A stretch of DNA of 64,000 nucleotides from Nitrospirillum viridazoti (GTDB lineage: Bacteria > Pseudomonadota > Alphaproteobacteria > Azospirillales > Azospirillaceae). The DNA is taken from the NCBI RefSeq assembly GCF_007827975.1, contig NZ_VITT01000015.1, one strand, 5' to 3'. Within the stretch, counting starts at the first letter, position 1; each line of letters starts with the position of its first letter. The notes under the pieces are model-generated. The model was not told the DNA's origin. It made no database searches and saw only the letters and a list, made by a program, of their open reading frames with translations. The position numbers and the translations under genes are program-made. This document shows, piece after piece, positions 1 to 7,354 of this stretch.

Positions 1-85
1 GGTGACGACACTACAGACGTCATTAGAGGCGACGATGCAGGCTATTGCCGCCTCACAGAAAATGAGTCTCGCGAACTACCTGTGA
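1..85 (+). CDS. 3' end of a FlgL-like flagellar hook-filament junction protein (partial)
   Basis: Only the last 27 codons lie in the window, in the frame starting at base 2 and ending at TGA 83-85. They encode an amphipathic, coiled-coil-like tail with SLEATMQAIAASQ and the ending KMSLANYL. FlgL proteins end in a D0 helix of this style (a final S-L-x-[DN]-[YF]-L), and the next genes are flagellin, fliD and fliS, so FlgL is the best reading. FlgL sits between hook and filament outside the cell. A second flagellin-type protein would be the main alternative. The call rests on a short tail plus context. Confidence 0.5.
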   Translation, partial: VTTLQTSLEATMQAIAASQKMSLANYL

Positions 86-90
86 CGACT

Positions 91-117
91 CAAAACTTTT
101 CGCAAAATAGCGAAAAA
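91..117 (+). promoter_or_regulatory. Weak sigma-28-like promoter candidate upstream of flagellin
   Basis: CAAAACTT (91-98) and GCGAAAAA (110-117) are separated by exactly 11 bases, the spacing of FliA promoters (TAAAGTTT-N11-GCCGATAA), but each box matches at only about five of eight positions. The same bases form a 7-bp hairpin (97-103 with 110-116), so this could instead be a structure behind the upstream stop codon. Confidence 0.2.
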
Positions 118-173
118 AAGTGCGCCCGCTTTCATCTGACCTGCCGTTGAACCGTGTGAGGGGGAGTACGGCC

Positions 174-192
174 CGGCCGCAAAAGGCGGCCG
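174..192 (+). other. Hairpin in the flagellin mRNA leader
   Basis: CGGCCGC (174-180) pairs perfectly with GCGGCCG (186-192) around a 5-base loop, 37 bases before the flagellin start. Flagellin leaders in alphaproteobacteria can be targets of FlbT, which controls flagellin mRNA translation or stability. Whether this hairpin plays that part is inference. Confidence 0.35.
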
Positions 193-229
193 CCCCACGA
201 ACCTCTCGCCAACCACATGGAGGTCCATG

Positions 230-1054
230 ATGCCTGTCGTCACCACCAACACAGCGGCGAATTCCGCCCTGCGTTACCTGAACACCAATTCCGAGGCGGA
301 ATCGTCCTCGGTTTCCAAGATCGCGTCCGGTTCCCGCATCACCAAGGCGTCGGACGACGCCGCCGGCCTGGCGGTCGGCACCAAGATCCAGTCCGACGTC
401 ACCATGCTGAACCAGGCGTCGACCAACGCCTCGAACGGCGAGTCCATCCTGCAGGCGGCGGACGGCGGCATGGCCCGCATCTCCGACATCCTGCAGCGCA
501 TGGAATCGCTGGCCACCGAATCCGTCTCGGGCACCGTGACGGATACGGAGCGCGGCTACATCGACGCCGAATACCAGCAGCTGACGGACGAAGTGGACAG
601 CATCTCCACGGGCACCCGCTTCAACAGCCAGAGCCTGCTGGATGGCACCGGCTCCTGGTCCTCGGGCGTCACCTTCCTGGTGGGCACGGCGACCACGGAC
701 ACGATCACCATCACCCTGACCACGGTGGACAGCAGCGCCCTGGGCCTGACCGGCTCCAGCGTCTCGACCTCCGACGGCGCCACCTCGGCCATCACCACCA
801 TCAAGTCGGCGATCAGCGCGCTGTCGACCGCCCGCGCCAAGGTGGGCGCCCAGATCTCCCGCTTCGAATACCAGGGTGAGATGATCTCCACCTCGATCGA
901 GAACCAGGAGGCGGCCCAGTCCGCCATCATGGACGTCGACGTGGCGTCGGAACAGACCAAGCTGTCCAACGAGGACACCCTGGTCCAGGCCGGCATCAAC
1001 GCGCTGGCCAAGGCCAACCAGCTGCCGTCCGAGCTGCTGAAGCTGCTGCAGTAA
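230..1054 (+). CDS. fliC: Flagellin, short form
   Basis: Structural subunit of the flagellar filament, exported through the flagellar type III apparatus. The 274-residue protein has the conserved N-terminal D0/D1 block (VTTNTAANSALRYLN, then IASGSRITKASDDAAGLAVG at about 30-50) and the C-terminal D1/D0 block (residues about 190-274). The middle is only about 50 Ser/Thr-rich residues, so D2/D3 are essentially absent. Two ATGs lie in tandem at 227 and 230; GGAGG at 219-223 leaves 3 bases to the first and 6 to the second, so 230 was chosen. fliD and fliS follow; a hairpin terminator closes the gene. The Ser/Thr-rich surface would suit O-glycosylation, and glycosyltransferase genes lie 16 kb away, but that link is inference. 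Confidence 0.95.
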   Translation: MPVVTTNTAANSALRYLNTNSEAESSSVSKIASGSRITKASDDAAGLAVGTKIQSDVTMLNQASTNASNGESILQAADGGMARISDILQRMESLATESVSGTVTDTERGYIDAEYQQLTDEVDSISTGTRFNSQSLLDGTGSWSSGVTFLVGTATTDTITITLTTVDSSALGLTGSSVSTSDGATSAITTIKSAISALSTARAKVGAQISRFEYQGEMISTSIENQEAAQSAIMDVDVASEQTKLSNEDTLVQAGINALAKANQLPSELLKLLQ

Positions 1055-1060
1055 GGACTG

Positions 1061-1094
1061 AACGGGGGCGCCCTCGCCGGGCGTCCCCCGTTTC
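1061..1094 (+). terminator. Hairpin terminator after flagellin
   Basis: AACGGGGGCGCCC (1061-1073) pairs with GGGCGTCCCCCGTT (1079-1092) with one bulged base and a 5-base loop, starting 6 bases after the stop and ending in a short T run. It should separate abundant flagellin mRNA from fliD. Confidence 0.65.
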
Positions 1095-1127
1095 CCAAGG
1101 GGTGAAAGGAAGGCCAGGGGGCAAGTC

Positions 1128-2837
1128 ATGACATCGGTGTCCACCATCGGCAGCAGCACGTCGAGTTCGTCGACGGCCAGCACGTCCTCATCCGCGTCGT
1201 CCGTCACCGGGTTGGACTATTCGGCCCTGGTGGCCGCGGCGGTGGCCGCCAAGGAAACCCGGGCCGACACCATCGATAGCGAGATCTCGGACAACGAGTC
1301 CAAGATCTCGGCCTATGAGAATTTCCAGACGCTGCTGAACACCCTGGCGACGGCGGCGGAGGCCCTGTCCAACCCGGTCGACAGTTCCAGCACCAACCTG
1401 TTTTCCGAACGCACGGCCTATCTGTCAGGCGGCAGTTCCAGCGTCTCCGCCGACGACATGCTGGGCGTGTCGGTGGACGACGGCACCGCCACCGGCACCC
1501 ACACCATCGTCATCAAGCAACTGGCGACGGCGGAAAAACTGGGCAGCAGCACCCAGACCAGCCAGACGGGCGCGCTGAACCTGTCCGGCACCTTCACCCT
1601 GGGCCTGGCCGATGGATCCACCGCCACCATCAGTGTGGCCAGCACGGACAGCCTCAAGGACATCGCCGCCGCCATCAACAAGCAGACCAGCAGCACCGAC
1701 GTCTCCGCCAGCATCATCCAGGTGTCCGACGGCGCCTATGAACTGGTGCTGACGGCCAACGACACCGGCAAGGCCATCGAGTTCAGCAACGACAGCAGCG
1801 GCATCATGACCTCGCTGGGCGTCACCAACAGCGACGGCAGCTACGCCGACGAGCTGACGGCGGCGCAGGGATCGGAGATCGAGGTCGACGGCATCGACAT
1901 CCAGCGCACCAGCAACGTCATCAGCGACGTGCTGTCGGGCGTGACGCTGGACCTTTATTCCAGCGACTACGACAGCAGCACGGGCACCGGCTCCACCATC
2001 ACCATGGAGCTGACGGCCAACCTCAGCGCCATCAAGAGCGGCATTTCCACCTTCGTCACGGCCTACAACGCCGTGCGCAACTTCATCTCCACCCAACAGG
2101 CCACGGCCACCGACGGCAGCCCGGCCAGTTCCGCCGTGCTGTTCGCCGACAGCCAGGTGCGGTCCATCTCCACCGCGTTGCAGAACGCCCTGAACCTGAC
2201 CGATGGCACCTATTCCATCTCGTCCCTGGGGCTTTCCTTCAACAGCGACAACACCTTGGCCATCGACAGCACCACGCTGGACAGCGCGCTCAGCGACAAC
2301 CTCGACGATCTGGAGACCCTGCTGGGCTTCAACTACTCCACCTCCTCGACCGAGCTGTCGATGCTGCGTTCCCCCGACAGCACCGACAGCCTGAACTTCA
2401 ACCTGGACATCACCATGAACGACGACGGCAGCATCGCGTCCGCCGGCGTCGGGGGCGACACCTCGCTGTTCACCATCAGCGGCTCCCGCATCATCGGCAA
2501 GGATGGCACGGCATATGCAGGGATGACGCTGGTCTACCTGGGCTCCCAGAGCCAGACGATCAGCGTCAGCACCAGCAGCGGGCTGGCCGACCTGATCTAC
2601 ACCACCTCAGACAACGCGGGGGACACCGACAGCGGCACCCTACAGAACCAGATCGACACCCTGACGGACTACGACACGGATCTGACCAGCAAGGCCGACG
2701 ACATCCGCAGCCAGGCGGAGGCCTACGGCACCCAGCTGGCCACCTACTACGCCCAGTTGGAAGCCCAGGCGCAGACGGCGGCCACACTGCTGAAGACCCT
2801 GAAGGCGTATTCCGACGCAAGCAACAGCAGCAGTTGA
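1128..2837 (+). CDS. fliD: Flagellar filament cap protein FliD (HAP2)
   Basis: Capping protein that sits at the filament tip and assists flagellin insertion. The 569-residue protein has the FliD N-terminal domain after a Ser/Thr-rich leader (GLDYSALVAAAVAAKE, residues about 28-43, equivalent to the GxDxxxLV start of the family) and a C-terminal FliD domain with repeated SLGLSFNSDNTLAID-type segments and a coiled-coil end (QIDTLTDYDTDLTSKADDI onward). Length is normal for long FliD proteins. AGGGGG lies about 6 bases before the ATG. Placement between flagellin and fliS is the classic order. The middle is unusually rich in Ser, Thr and Asp, which is common for exposed filament proteins. Confidence 0.93.
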   Translation: MTSVSTIGSSTSSSSTASTSSSASSVTGLDYSALVAAAVAAKETRADTIDSEISDNESKISAYENFQTLLNTLATAAEALSNPVDSSSTNLFSERTAYLSGGSSSVSADDMLGVSVDDGTATGTHTIVIKQLATAEKLGSSTQTSQTGALNLSGTFTLGLADGSTATISVASTDSLKDIAAAINKQTSSTDVSASIIQVSDGAYELVLTANDTGKAIEFSNDSSGIMTSLGVTNSDGSYADELTAAQGSEIEVDGIDIQRTSNVISDVLSGVTLDLYSSDYDSSTGTGSTITMELTANLSAIKSGISTFVTAYNAVRNFISTQQATATDGSPASSAVLFADSQVRSISTALQNALNLTDGTYSISSLGLSFNSDNTLAIDSTTLDSALSDNLDDLETLLGFNYSTSSTELSMLRSPDSTDSLNFNLDITMNDDGSIASAGVGGDTSLFTISGSRIIGKDGTAYAGMTLVYLGSQSQTISVSTSSGLADLIYTTSDNAGDTDSGTLQNQIDTLTDYDTDLTSKADDIRSQAEAYGTQLATYYAQLEAQAQTAATLLKTLKAYSDASNSSS

Positions 2838-2838
2838 C

Positions 2839-2860
2839 GCGCCGGCGGTCCCGCCGGCGC
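2839..2860 (+). terminator. GC-rich hairpin after fliD
   Basis: GCGCCGGCG (2839-2847) pairs with CGCCGGCGC (2852-2860) over a 4-base loop, immediately behind the fliD stop. No T run follows, so it may be a weak or Rho-assisted terminator, or only an mRNA 3' end stabiliser. Confidence 0.35.
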
Positions 2861-2919
2861 CGGCCGGAGGGATATCCCAGCACCCCACCCTTCCCCTCCA
2901 GAGAGTGAAAAGAGCGGCC

Positions 2920-3300
2920 ATGAACCACACCGCGTTCCAGCGCGCCTCCAGCGCCTACGGATCGGCCAAGCAGACCCTGCCCCCCCACAAGCTGGTGGAG
3001 GCGCTGCAGGACCGTGCGCTGCAGCTGTGCACCTCCGCCGAGCGCCACGCCACCGCCGGCCAGTTCGACCGCTTCCATGCCGACATCGTGCATGCGATCC
3101 GCATCTACACCGGCCTGCAGGTGGTCATGACCAACCAGGTGGGCGGCCCCAGCGGCAAGGCGCTGAGCCAGCTCTATGGCGCCTTCATCCTGGCGCTGGG
3201 CCGGGCGGCCGGCGGCCGCGACGTGCCCGGCCGAGTGCGCCGCATCCAGGAACGCCTGGCGCTGCACCGGCGGCTGTGGGCGAAGCCGCCCAAGAATTGA
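2920..3300 (+). CDS. fliS: Flagellar export chaperone FliS
   Basis: Cytoplasmic chaperone that binds the flagellin C-terminus and prevents premature polymerisation. The 126-residue product shows the FliS pattern: an N-terminal AYGSAKQTLPPHKLVEALQD helix (compare the family's PHKLVxxLYD), followed by a four-helix bundle (HADIVHAIRIYTGLQ). Its place behind fliD supports the call. A GTG at 2905 gives five extra residues; the ATG at 2920 follows AAAAGAG and keeps the usual short FliS N-terminus, so it is preferred. The C-terminus is basic (RRLWAKPPKN). Confidence 0.82.
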   Translation: MNHTAFQRASSAYGSAKQTLPPHKLVEALQDRALQLCTSAERHATAGQFDRFHADIVHAIRIYTGLQVVMTNQVGGPSGKALSQLYGAFILALGRAAGGRDVPGRVRRIQERLALHRRLWAKPPKN

Positions 3301-3378
3301 GGAATATGCGGCCAGGGTATGCCGTTTTGGGGAACAACCGACGGGCTTCCGCCCCGTTTAACGTACACCGTCCGTAGG

Positions 3379-3397
3379 CCCGCGCGAGGCGCGCGGG
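3379..3397 (+). other. Perfect 8-bp hairpin between fliS and the sigma factor gene
   Basis: CCCGCGCG (3379-3386) pairs with CGCGCGGG (3390-3397) with only 3 bases in the loop. There is no T run. It may end the fliS transcript or lie in the leader of the sigma factor gene. Confidence 0.4.
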
Positions 3398-3520
3398 ACC
3401 GTTGGATGGGGCCCGGGGAACATGGGGACCGCCTTCGGGCAGAGCGTGTTGAGCAATGAAAACCCAGGGGCGGCGGCAGCGGCCCCCGGGCGGGCCAAAA
3501 AGACGGGCCAAAAAGAAGAG

Positions 3521-4228
3521 ATGGCGGTGACGATGACAAGCTCCCCTTACTCACGCGGCGGCCCCGCCGGCGCGGTCCTGAACCCCGGGGCCTTGGACGC
3601 ACGGGGCCGGGACGCGGGCGCCCTGACCGTGCTGACGCCCATCCTGGACGGCGGCGATCTGGGCAACGCCACGGACGAGACGCTGATGGCCCTGTTGAAG
3701 ACGGGGAACGTCGACGCCTACCGCCTGCTGATCCGCCGATACTTCCGCCGTCTGTACGCCGTGGCCCGCCGCATCCTGCCCAACGACAGCGACGCCGAGG
3801 ACGTGGTGCAGGACGCCTTCCTGCAGGTGTGGAACCATCGCGAGACCTGGCAGCCCATCAGCGCCAAGTTCACCACCTGGATCCACCGCATCGTCATCAA
3901 CCGCTGTATCGACTACCGGCGGCGACCAGCGGAAAACACGCTGGAACTGACCGAAGACATCATGGACGACAGTCAAAGTTTTGATGAAATCGTCCTTGAA
4001 AAGGAATTGGCCACAGTTTTGCACACAGCACGGCAACGACTTCCGGCTAGTCAGCAGGTGGCGCTGGCCCTATATTACGACCAATCGATGTCCGCCGCCG
4101 AAGTGGCGGCGGCCATGAACACCACCGTCGTGGCGGCGGAGGCCCTGCTGAAGCGCGCGCGCCAGCGCCTTCGCACCGCTTTCCGCAAGACCGCCATACG
4201 GCCCCGGGATGCTTTTGATGACGCCTGA
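3521..4228 (+). CDS. ECF-type RNA polymerase sigma factor
   Basis: Directs RNA polymerase to a dedicated promoter set. Region 2 is clear (RRYFRRLYAVARRILPNDSD, DAEDVVQDAFLQVWN, then FTTWIHRIVINRCIDYRRR) and region 4 follows (RQRLPASQQVALALYYDQS, with the helix-turn-helix AAEVAAAMNTTVVAAEALLKRA). With the ATG at 3521 the product is 235 residues; an in-frame ATG at 3422 would add 33 low-complexity residues and an ATG at 3533 would shorten it, so the start is uncertain. The next gene overlaps its end by 11 bases, as sigma/anti-sigma pairs often do. The regulon is not evident. The protein is not recognisably the EcfG general-stress factor because no nepR or phyR is next to it. Confidence 0.88.
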   Translation: MAVTMTSSPYSRGGPAGAVLNPGALDARGRDAGALTVLTPILDGGDLGNATDETLMALLKTGNVDAYRLLIRRYFRRLYAVARRILPNDSDAEDVVQDAFLQVWNHRETWQPISAKFTTWIHRIVINRCIDYRRRPAENTLELTEDIMDDSQSFDEIVLEKELATVLHTARQRLPASQQVALALYYDQSMSAAEVAAAMNTTVVAAEALLKRARQRLRTAFRKTAIRPRDAFDDA

Positions 4229-4628
4229 GGAACTCGACGACCTGCTGTGCCAGTACGGGGCCCAGCTTCGCGCTTGGCCGGTCGAGCACCAGCGGGCCGT
4301 CACGGCCTTGCTGCGGGCCTCCCCCCAGGCCAGGGAGCGGGTGCGCGAGATGCGCCGCCTGGAGGCGATGATCGCCGACGACGCGCCGGAACTGGAACCG
4401 CCGCCCGGCATGCTGGAGCGGGTGGAGCGGACGCTGATGGGCGCCGCGCTCAAGGACTGGAAGCCGCCCGCCCCGGCATCGGCCCGGGGCGCGTCCGCGT
4501 CCGTTTTTTTTGGGTCTTCCGGGGCGGCACCCGCCCAGCCGGCATCGTCCGCCGCCGCCAACAGCGACACGGATCAGATCCCACCCGCCCGAGGGCGGCG
4601 GCAGGTCCCCGAACCCCATCGCGACTGA
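4218..4628 (+). CDS. Small protein translationally coupled to the ECF sigma factor; candidate anti-sigma partner
   Basis: The 136-residue product starts with TPEELDDLLCQYGAQLRAWP, then a helical stretch (ALLRASPQARERVREMRRLEAMI). Short proteins with this kind of N-terminus are common beside alphaproteobacterial ECF sigma genes and are thought to be regulatory. No transmembrane segment is seen. The start overlaps the sigma stop; an ATG at 4209 is also in frame, and neither has a strong ribosome site. The C-terminal 45 residues are low complexity, and the codons around 4504-4511 are a run of eight T, a place where a frameshift or sequencing slip is plausible. Function is inferred from context. 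Confidence 0.6.
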   Translation: MTPEELDDLLCQYGAQLRAWPVEHQRAVTALLRASPQARERVREMRRLEAMIADDAPELEPPPGMLERVERTLMGAALKDWKPPAPASARGASASVFFGSSGAAPAQPASSAAANSDTDQIPPARGRRQVPEPHRD

Positions 4629-5014
4629 TCCCCGACGCCCCGGGGCGCCCCCGCCCGGCCCTCTCGCCACTGGCCGGTCGGTGGAATGCCCCGTCGCGCC
4701 CGGTCGCGCCGTGACGGCATCCGGACGGATATGGAACCCCAATTTGGGAGGAGGAAGGTGAGCCCGCGCCTTTGGCGCCGGGCTTTGCCAAGTGGCTATT
4801 TTAAACGCCACGACCCTTGCACGCGCGGACGCCGCCAACCTGTCGCCCATTCCTGACATTTTTTTAATGAAGGCGTTTTCGTCGCAGGCGGCTTGGCGTC
4901 CGCGGCCTGACAGGTGCCCCGTGACATGTGATTGTCACGTTGACGCCGCCCGGCCGCACCGGCACTTTCCGGCCAACGCTGTATCCAAAATCCAAAGAAT
5001 GGGGGCTCCACATC
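4629..5014. other. 386-base intergenic region with a terminator-like hairpin and a strong orphan Shine-Dalgarno
   Basis: No convincing gene. GGAGGAGGAAG at 4748-4758 precedes GTG 4758, opening a 32-codon frame that ends at 4856. The same place folds into a hairpin (4761-4770 with 4774-4784, TTT loop, followed by TTTG), which looks more like a terminator for the sigma operon. A run of seven T follows at about 4860. An inverted repeat at 4921-4938 is listed separately. Confidence 0.4.
4921..4938. promoter_or_regulatory. Inverted repeat, candidate operator upstream of the amidohydrolase gene
   Basis: GTGACA (4921-4926) and TGTCAC (4933-4938) are perfect inverted arms with a 6-base spacer, 77 bases before the start at 5015. 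The layout resembles a site for a dimeric Crp/Fnr-type regulator, but the half-site is not the standard TGTGA or TTGAT. Confidence 0.4.
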
Positions 5015-6325
5015 ATGACCAATCGCGCGACGCGGCCTATCGGCCTGGCCCGGCGTCTGCTGGCCGGCCTCAGCCTGGCCGCCCTGATGGCGGCGGGTGC
5101 CGCCCAGGCCGACACCGTGCTGGTGACGGCCGACCATCTGGTCGACGTGCTGGCCGGCAAGGTGGTGGACCGGCCGGCGGTGCTGATCGTCGACGGCCGC
5201 ATCACGGCGGTGGGCGCGCAGGGAACGGTGACGGCGCCGGCCGACGCCCACACGGTGGCCCTGCCCGGCCTGACCCTGCTGCCCGGCCTGATCGACATGC
5301 ACACCCACATGACCAGCCAACCCACCTGGAACGGCTATGAATCGCTGGGCGTCACCACCGCCGACAAGGCCATCGCCGGTGTCGCCAACGCCAAGGTCAC
5401 GCTGATGGCCGGCTTCACCGCCGTGCGCAACGTGGGCGCCGACGCCTTCACCGACGTGGCCCTGCGCAACGCCATCGACAGCGGCCTGGTGCCCGGCCCC
5501 CGCATGAAGGTCTCCGGCCCCCTGCTGGGCGCCACCGGCGGCCATTGCGATGAGAACCTGCTGCCCGCCGACTATGGCCGCGTGGGCGAGGGTGTGGCCG
5601 ACAGCCCCTGGGGCATGGTGCAGAAGGTGCGCTGGGTGAAGAAGTTCGGCGCCGACCTGGTGAAGGTCTGCGCCACCGGCGGGGTGCTGTCCAAGGGCGA
5701 CAGCCCGGGCGCGCAGCAGCTGTCGCAGGAGGAGCTGGACGCCATCGCCAAGGAGGCCCACGCCCTGGGCATGAAGGTGGCCGCCCACGCCCACGGCACC
5801 GACGGCATCAAGGCCGCCATCCGCGCCGGCATCGACACCATCGAGCATGCCAGCCTGATCGATGACGAGGGCATCGAGATGGCCAAGAAGCGCGGCACCT
5901 GGCTGGGCATGGACATCTACAACGACGACTACATCCTGGCGGAGGGCGCCAAGGTGGGCATGCTGCCGGAAAGCCTGGAGAAGGAGCGCAAGATCGGCCG
6001 CGTGCAGCGCGAGAACTTCGCCAAGGCGGTGAAGGCCGGCGCCAAGATGATCTACAGCACCGACGCCGGCGTCTATCCGCACGGCGACAACGGCAAGCAG
6101 TTCGCCAAGATGGTGCAATGGGGCATGACCCCGCTGGAGGCCATCCGCGCCGCCACCCGCAACGCCGCCGAGGCCATGGGCACCGCCCAGGACATCGGCG
6201 CCGTGGCCGTGGGCCGCTACGGCGACCTGGTGGCGGTGAAGGGCGACCCGCTGGCCGACGTCACCCTGCTGGAGCACATCCCCGTGGTGATCAAGGGCGG
6301 CGAAGTCGTTAAGGACCAGCGTTAA
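5015..6325 (+). CDS. Secreted metal-dependent amidohydrolase (imidazolonepropionase/Xaa-Pro dipeptidase-like)
   Basis: Probably hydrolyses an amide or peptide-like bond in the periplasm. The start at 5015 gives a clean signal peptide (LARRLLAGLSLAALMAAGAAQA) and has GGGGG about 9 bases upstream; the open frame runs further upstream but without a leader. The mature protein carries the amidohydrolase landmarks: LPGLIDMHTHMT with the HxH pair at residues 96 and 98, KVCATGGVLS with a lysine suited to metal bridging, AAHAHGTDGIKAAIRAG and IEHASLID with further histidines, and YSTDAGVYPHG with the catalytic Asp. Length (436 residues) fits the family. It stands alone between the sigma operon and an unrelated small gene. 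The true substrate cannot be told from sequence. Confidence 0.85.
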   Translation: MTNRATRPIGLARRLLAGLSLAALMAAGAAQADTVLVTADHLVDVLAGKVVDRPAVLIVDGRITAVGAQGTVTAPADAHTVALPGLTLLPGLIDMHTHMTSQPTWNGYESLGVTTADKAIAGVANAKVTLMAGFTAVRNVGADAFTDVALRNAIDSGLVPGPRMKVSGPLLGATGGHCDENLLPADYGRVGEGVADSPWGMVQKVRWVKKFGADLVKVCATGGVLSKGDSPGAQQLSQEELDAIAKEAHALGMKVAAHAHGTDGIKAAIRAGIDTIEHASLIDDEGIEMAKKRGTWLGMDIYNDDYILAEGAKVGMLPESLEKERKIGRVQRENFAKAVKAGAKMIYSTDAGVYPHGDNGKQFAKMVQWGMTPLEAIRAATRNAAEAMGTAQDIGAVAVGRYGDLVAVKGDPLADVTLLEHIPVVIKGGEVVKDQR

Positions 6326-6398
6326 GGGATACTGGAACCGGGCGGGCGAATGGGGGTAGCTTCACCTCGACCCCGCCCGCTTATCCGGAGCTCACACT

Positions 6399-6830
6399 AT
6401 GCTGACCCCCCGTCCCCTGACCGACAGCCTCAGCGTCGCCCCGCAGATCGAGGAGGCGGACTTCGCCCAGGCCAAGGCGCTGGGCTTCCGCACCATCATC
6501 AACAACCGCCCCGACGGGGAAGAGCCGGGGCAGCTGACCTCCGCCCGGGGGGCCGAGCTGGCCAAGGAGGCCGGCCTGGACTACGTGTACCTGCCGGTCA
6601 ACCAGTCGAACCTGGGCCCGCAGACGGCCGCCGCCTTCGCCGAGGCCCTGGCCAAGCTGCCGGGCCCGGTGCTGGCCCACTGCCGGTCCGGCACGCGCAG
6701 CACCATCCTGTGGTCGCTGGGCGCCGCCGCCAACGGGACGCCGGTCAACGAGATCATCGAGGCCGCCGGCCGCCAGGGCTATGACCTGTCGCCCTATGCC
6801 GGCGCCCTGGAAAGCCTGGCGCGCGGCTGA
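6399..6830 (+). CDS. TIGR01244/DUF442-type phosphatase-like protein (Blh-type domain)
   Basis: A stand-alone 143-residue domain of the kind fused to the beta-lactamase-like hydrolase Blh in sulfide metabolism operons. It shows the N-terminal pattern LTDSLSVAPQIEEADFAQAKA and IINNRPDGE, and the dual-specificity-phosphatase-like loop HCRSGTRS (C-x5-R) near residue 90. Members are called putative sulfurtransferases or phosphatases, and activity is mostly unproven. No Blh or sulfide:quinone reductase lies next to it, although a sulfite dehydrogenase pair begins about 500 bases downstream. Confidence 0.78.
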   Translation: MLTPRPLTDSLSVAPQIEEADFAQAKALGFRTIINNRPDGEEPGQLTSARGAELAKEAGLDYVYLPVNQSNLGPQTAAAFAEALAKLPGPVLAHCRSGTRSTILWSLGAAANGTPVNEIIEAAGRQGYDLSPYAGALESLARG

Positions 6831-6879
6831 GCTTGATTCCATCCGCCGAGCTATCGTCAACATTGATCAACATATCGCC

Positions 6880-7188
6880 ATGACCCGCCGCATCACCCTG
6901 GCGCTGGCCGCCTTGTTGGCCGCCGCCCCCATCGTCGCCACCGCCCTGCCGGCGGCGGCGCAAGGTCCCGCCTGCACCCGCCCTGACCGCCCGAAACTGC
7001 CCCCCGGCAAGAAGTCCAAGGGCCCGGAGATGGAGGCGGCGGAGAAGAAGGTGGGCGACTACACAACCAAGATGACCGCCTACCTGAAGTGTCTGGACAA
7101 GGCCAAGACCGACGCCATGACCGAGCACAAGGGCGTCATCGAGGAATGGAATGGCGTCATCGACGCCTACAAGAAGAACCCCGGCTGA
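6880..7188 (+). CDS. Small secreted protein of unknown function
   Basis: A 102-residue product with a clear signal peptide (RRITLALAALLAAAPIVATA, cleavage near AAAQ). The mature part is Lys-rich and helical (MEAAEKKVGDYTTKMTAYLK), with two cysteines that could pair. The start at 6880 was picked because it begins the signal peptide; an open frame runs back to 6781 inside the preceding gene. No ribosome site is obvious. I do not recognise the family. Confidence 0.6.
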   Translation: MTRRITLALAALLAAAPIVATALPAAAQGPACTRPDRPKLPPGKKSKGPEMEAAEKKVGDYTTKMTAYLKCLDKAKTDAMTEHKGVIEEWNGVIDAYKKNPG

Positions 7189-7229
7189 GCGTCGGGCCGC
7201 CGCCGGCCCAGCCACGATCGTTCCATTAG

Positions 7230-7239
7230 ACCGAACGGT
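7230..7239. promoter_or_regulatory. Short palindrome resembling a TetR-family half-site pair
   Basis: ACCG-AA-CGGT lies about 115 bases before the sorA-like start, in a relatively AT-rich stretch. CAATGC (7241-7246) and GCATTG (7254-7259) form a second small inverted repeat beside it. Each is short enough to be chance. Confidence 0.2.
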
Positions 7240-7297
7240 ACAATGCCGACAAAGCATTGGATAGATCGGTCATCCTGCTTCTCAATAGGCCGGACAA

Positions 7298-7328
7298 CCA
7301 TGGCCGGGACTGACGGTCCCGGCCATGG
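7298..7328 (+). other. Perfect 13-bp hairpin in the leader of the sulfite dehydrogenase gene
   Basis: CCATGGCCGGGAC (7298-7310) pairs without mismatch with GTCCCGGCCATGG (7316-7328) around the loop TGACG, 26 bases before the start codon and just before the AGGAGG ribosome site. No T run follows, so it is more likely a leader structure or protein site than a terminator. It could also end the previous small gene. Confidence 0.5.
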
Positions 7329-7354
7329 CGCATCCATTGAGGAGGGTCGGAACC

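Noticed and set aside
3331..3358. GGAAC ... CGTT resembling an EcfG promoter before the sigma factor gene
   Set aside because: The spacing is 19 bases rather than 16-17, so the match is probably chance.
3422..3520. N-terminal extension of the sigma factor from ATG 3422
   Set aside because: The added 33 residues are low complexity and have no family support; the ATG at 3521 is a better choice, though the region is still open.
4758..4856. 32-codon GTG frame behind a strong GGAGGAGG site
   Set aside because: The same bases form a terminator-like hairpin behind the sigma operon, and the peptide has no recognisable feature.
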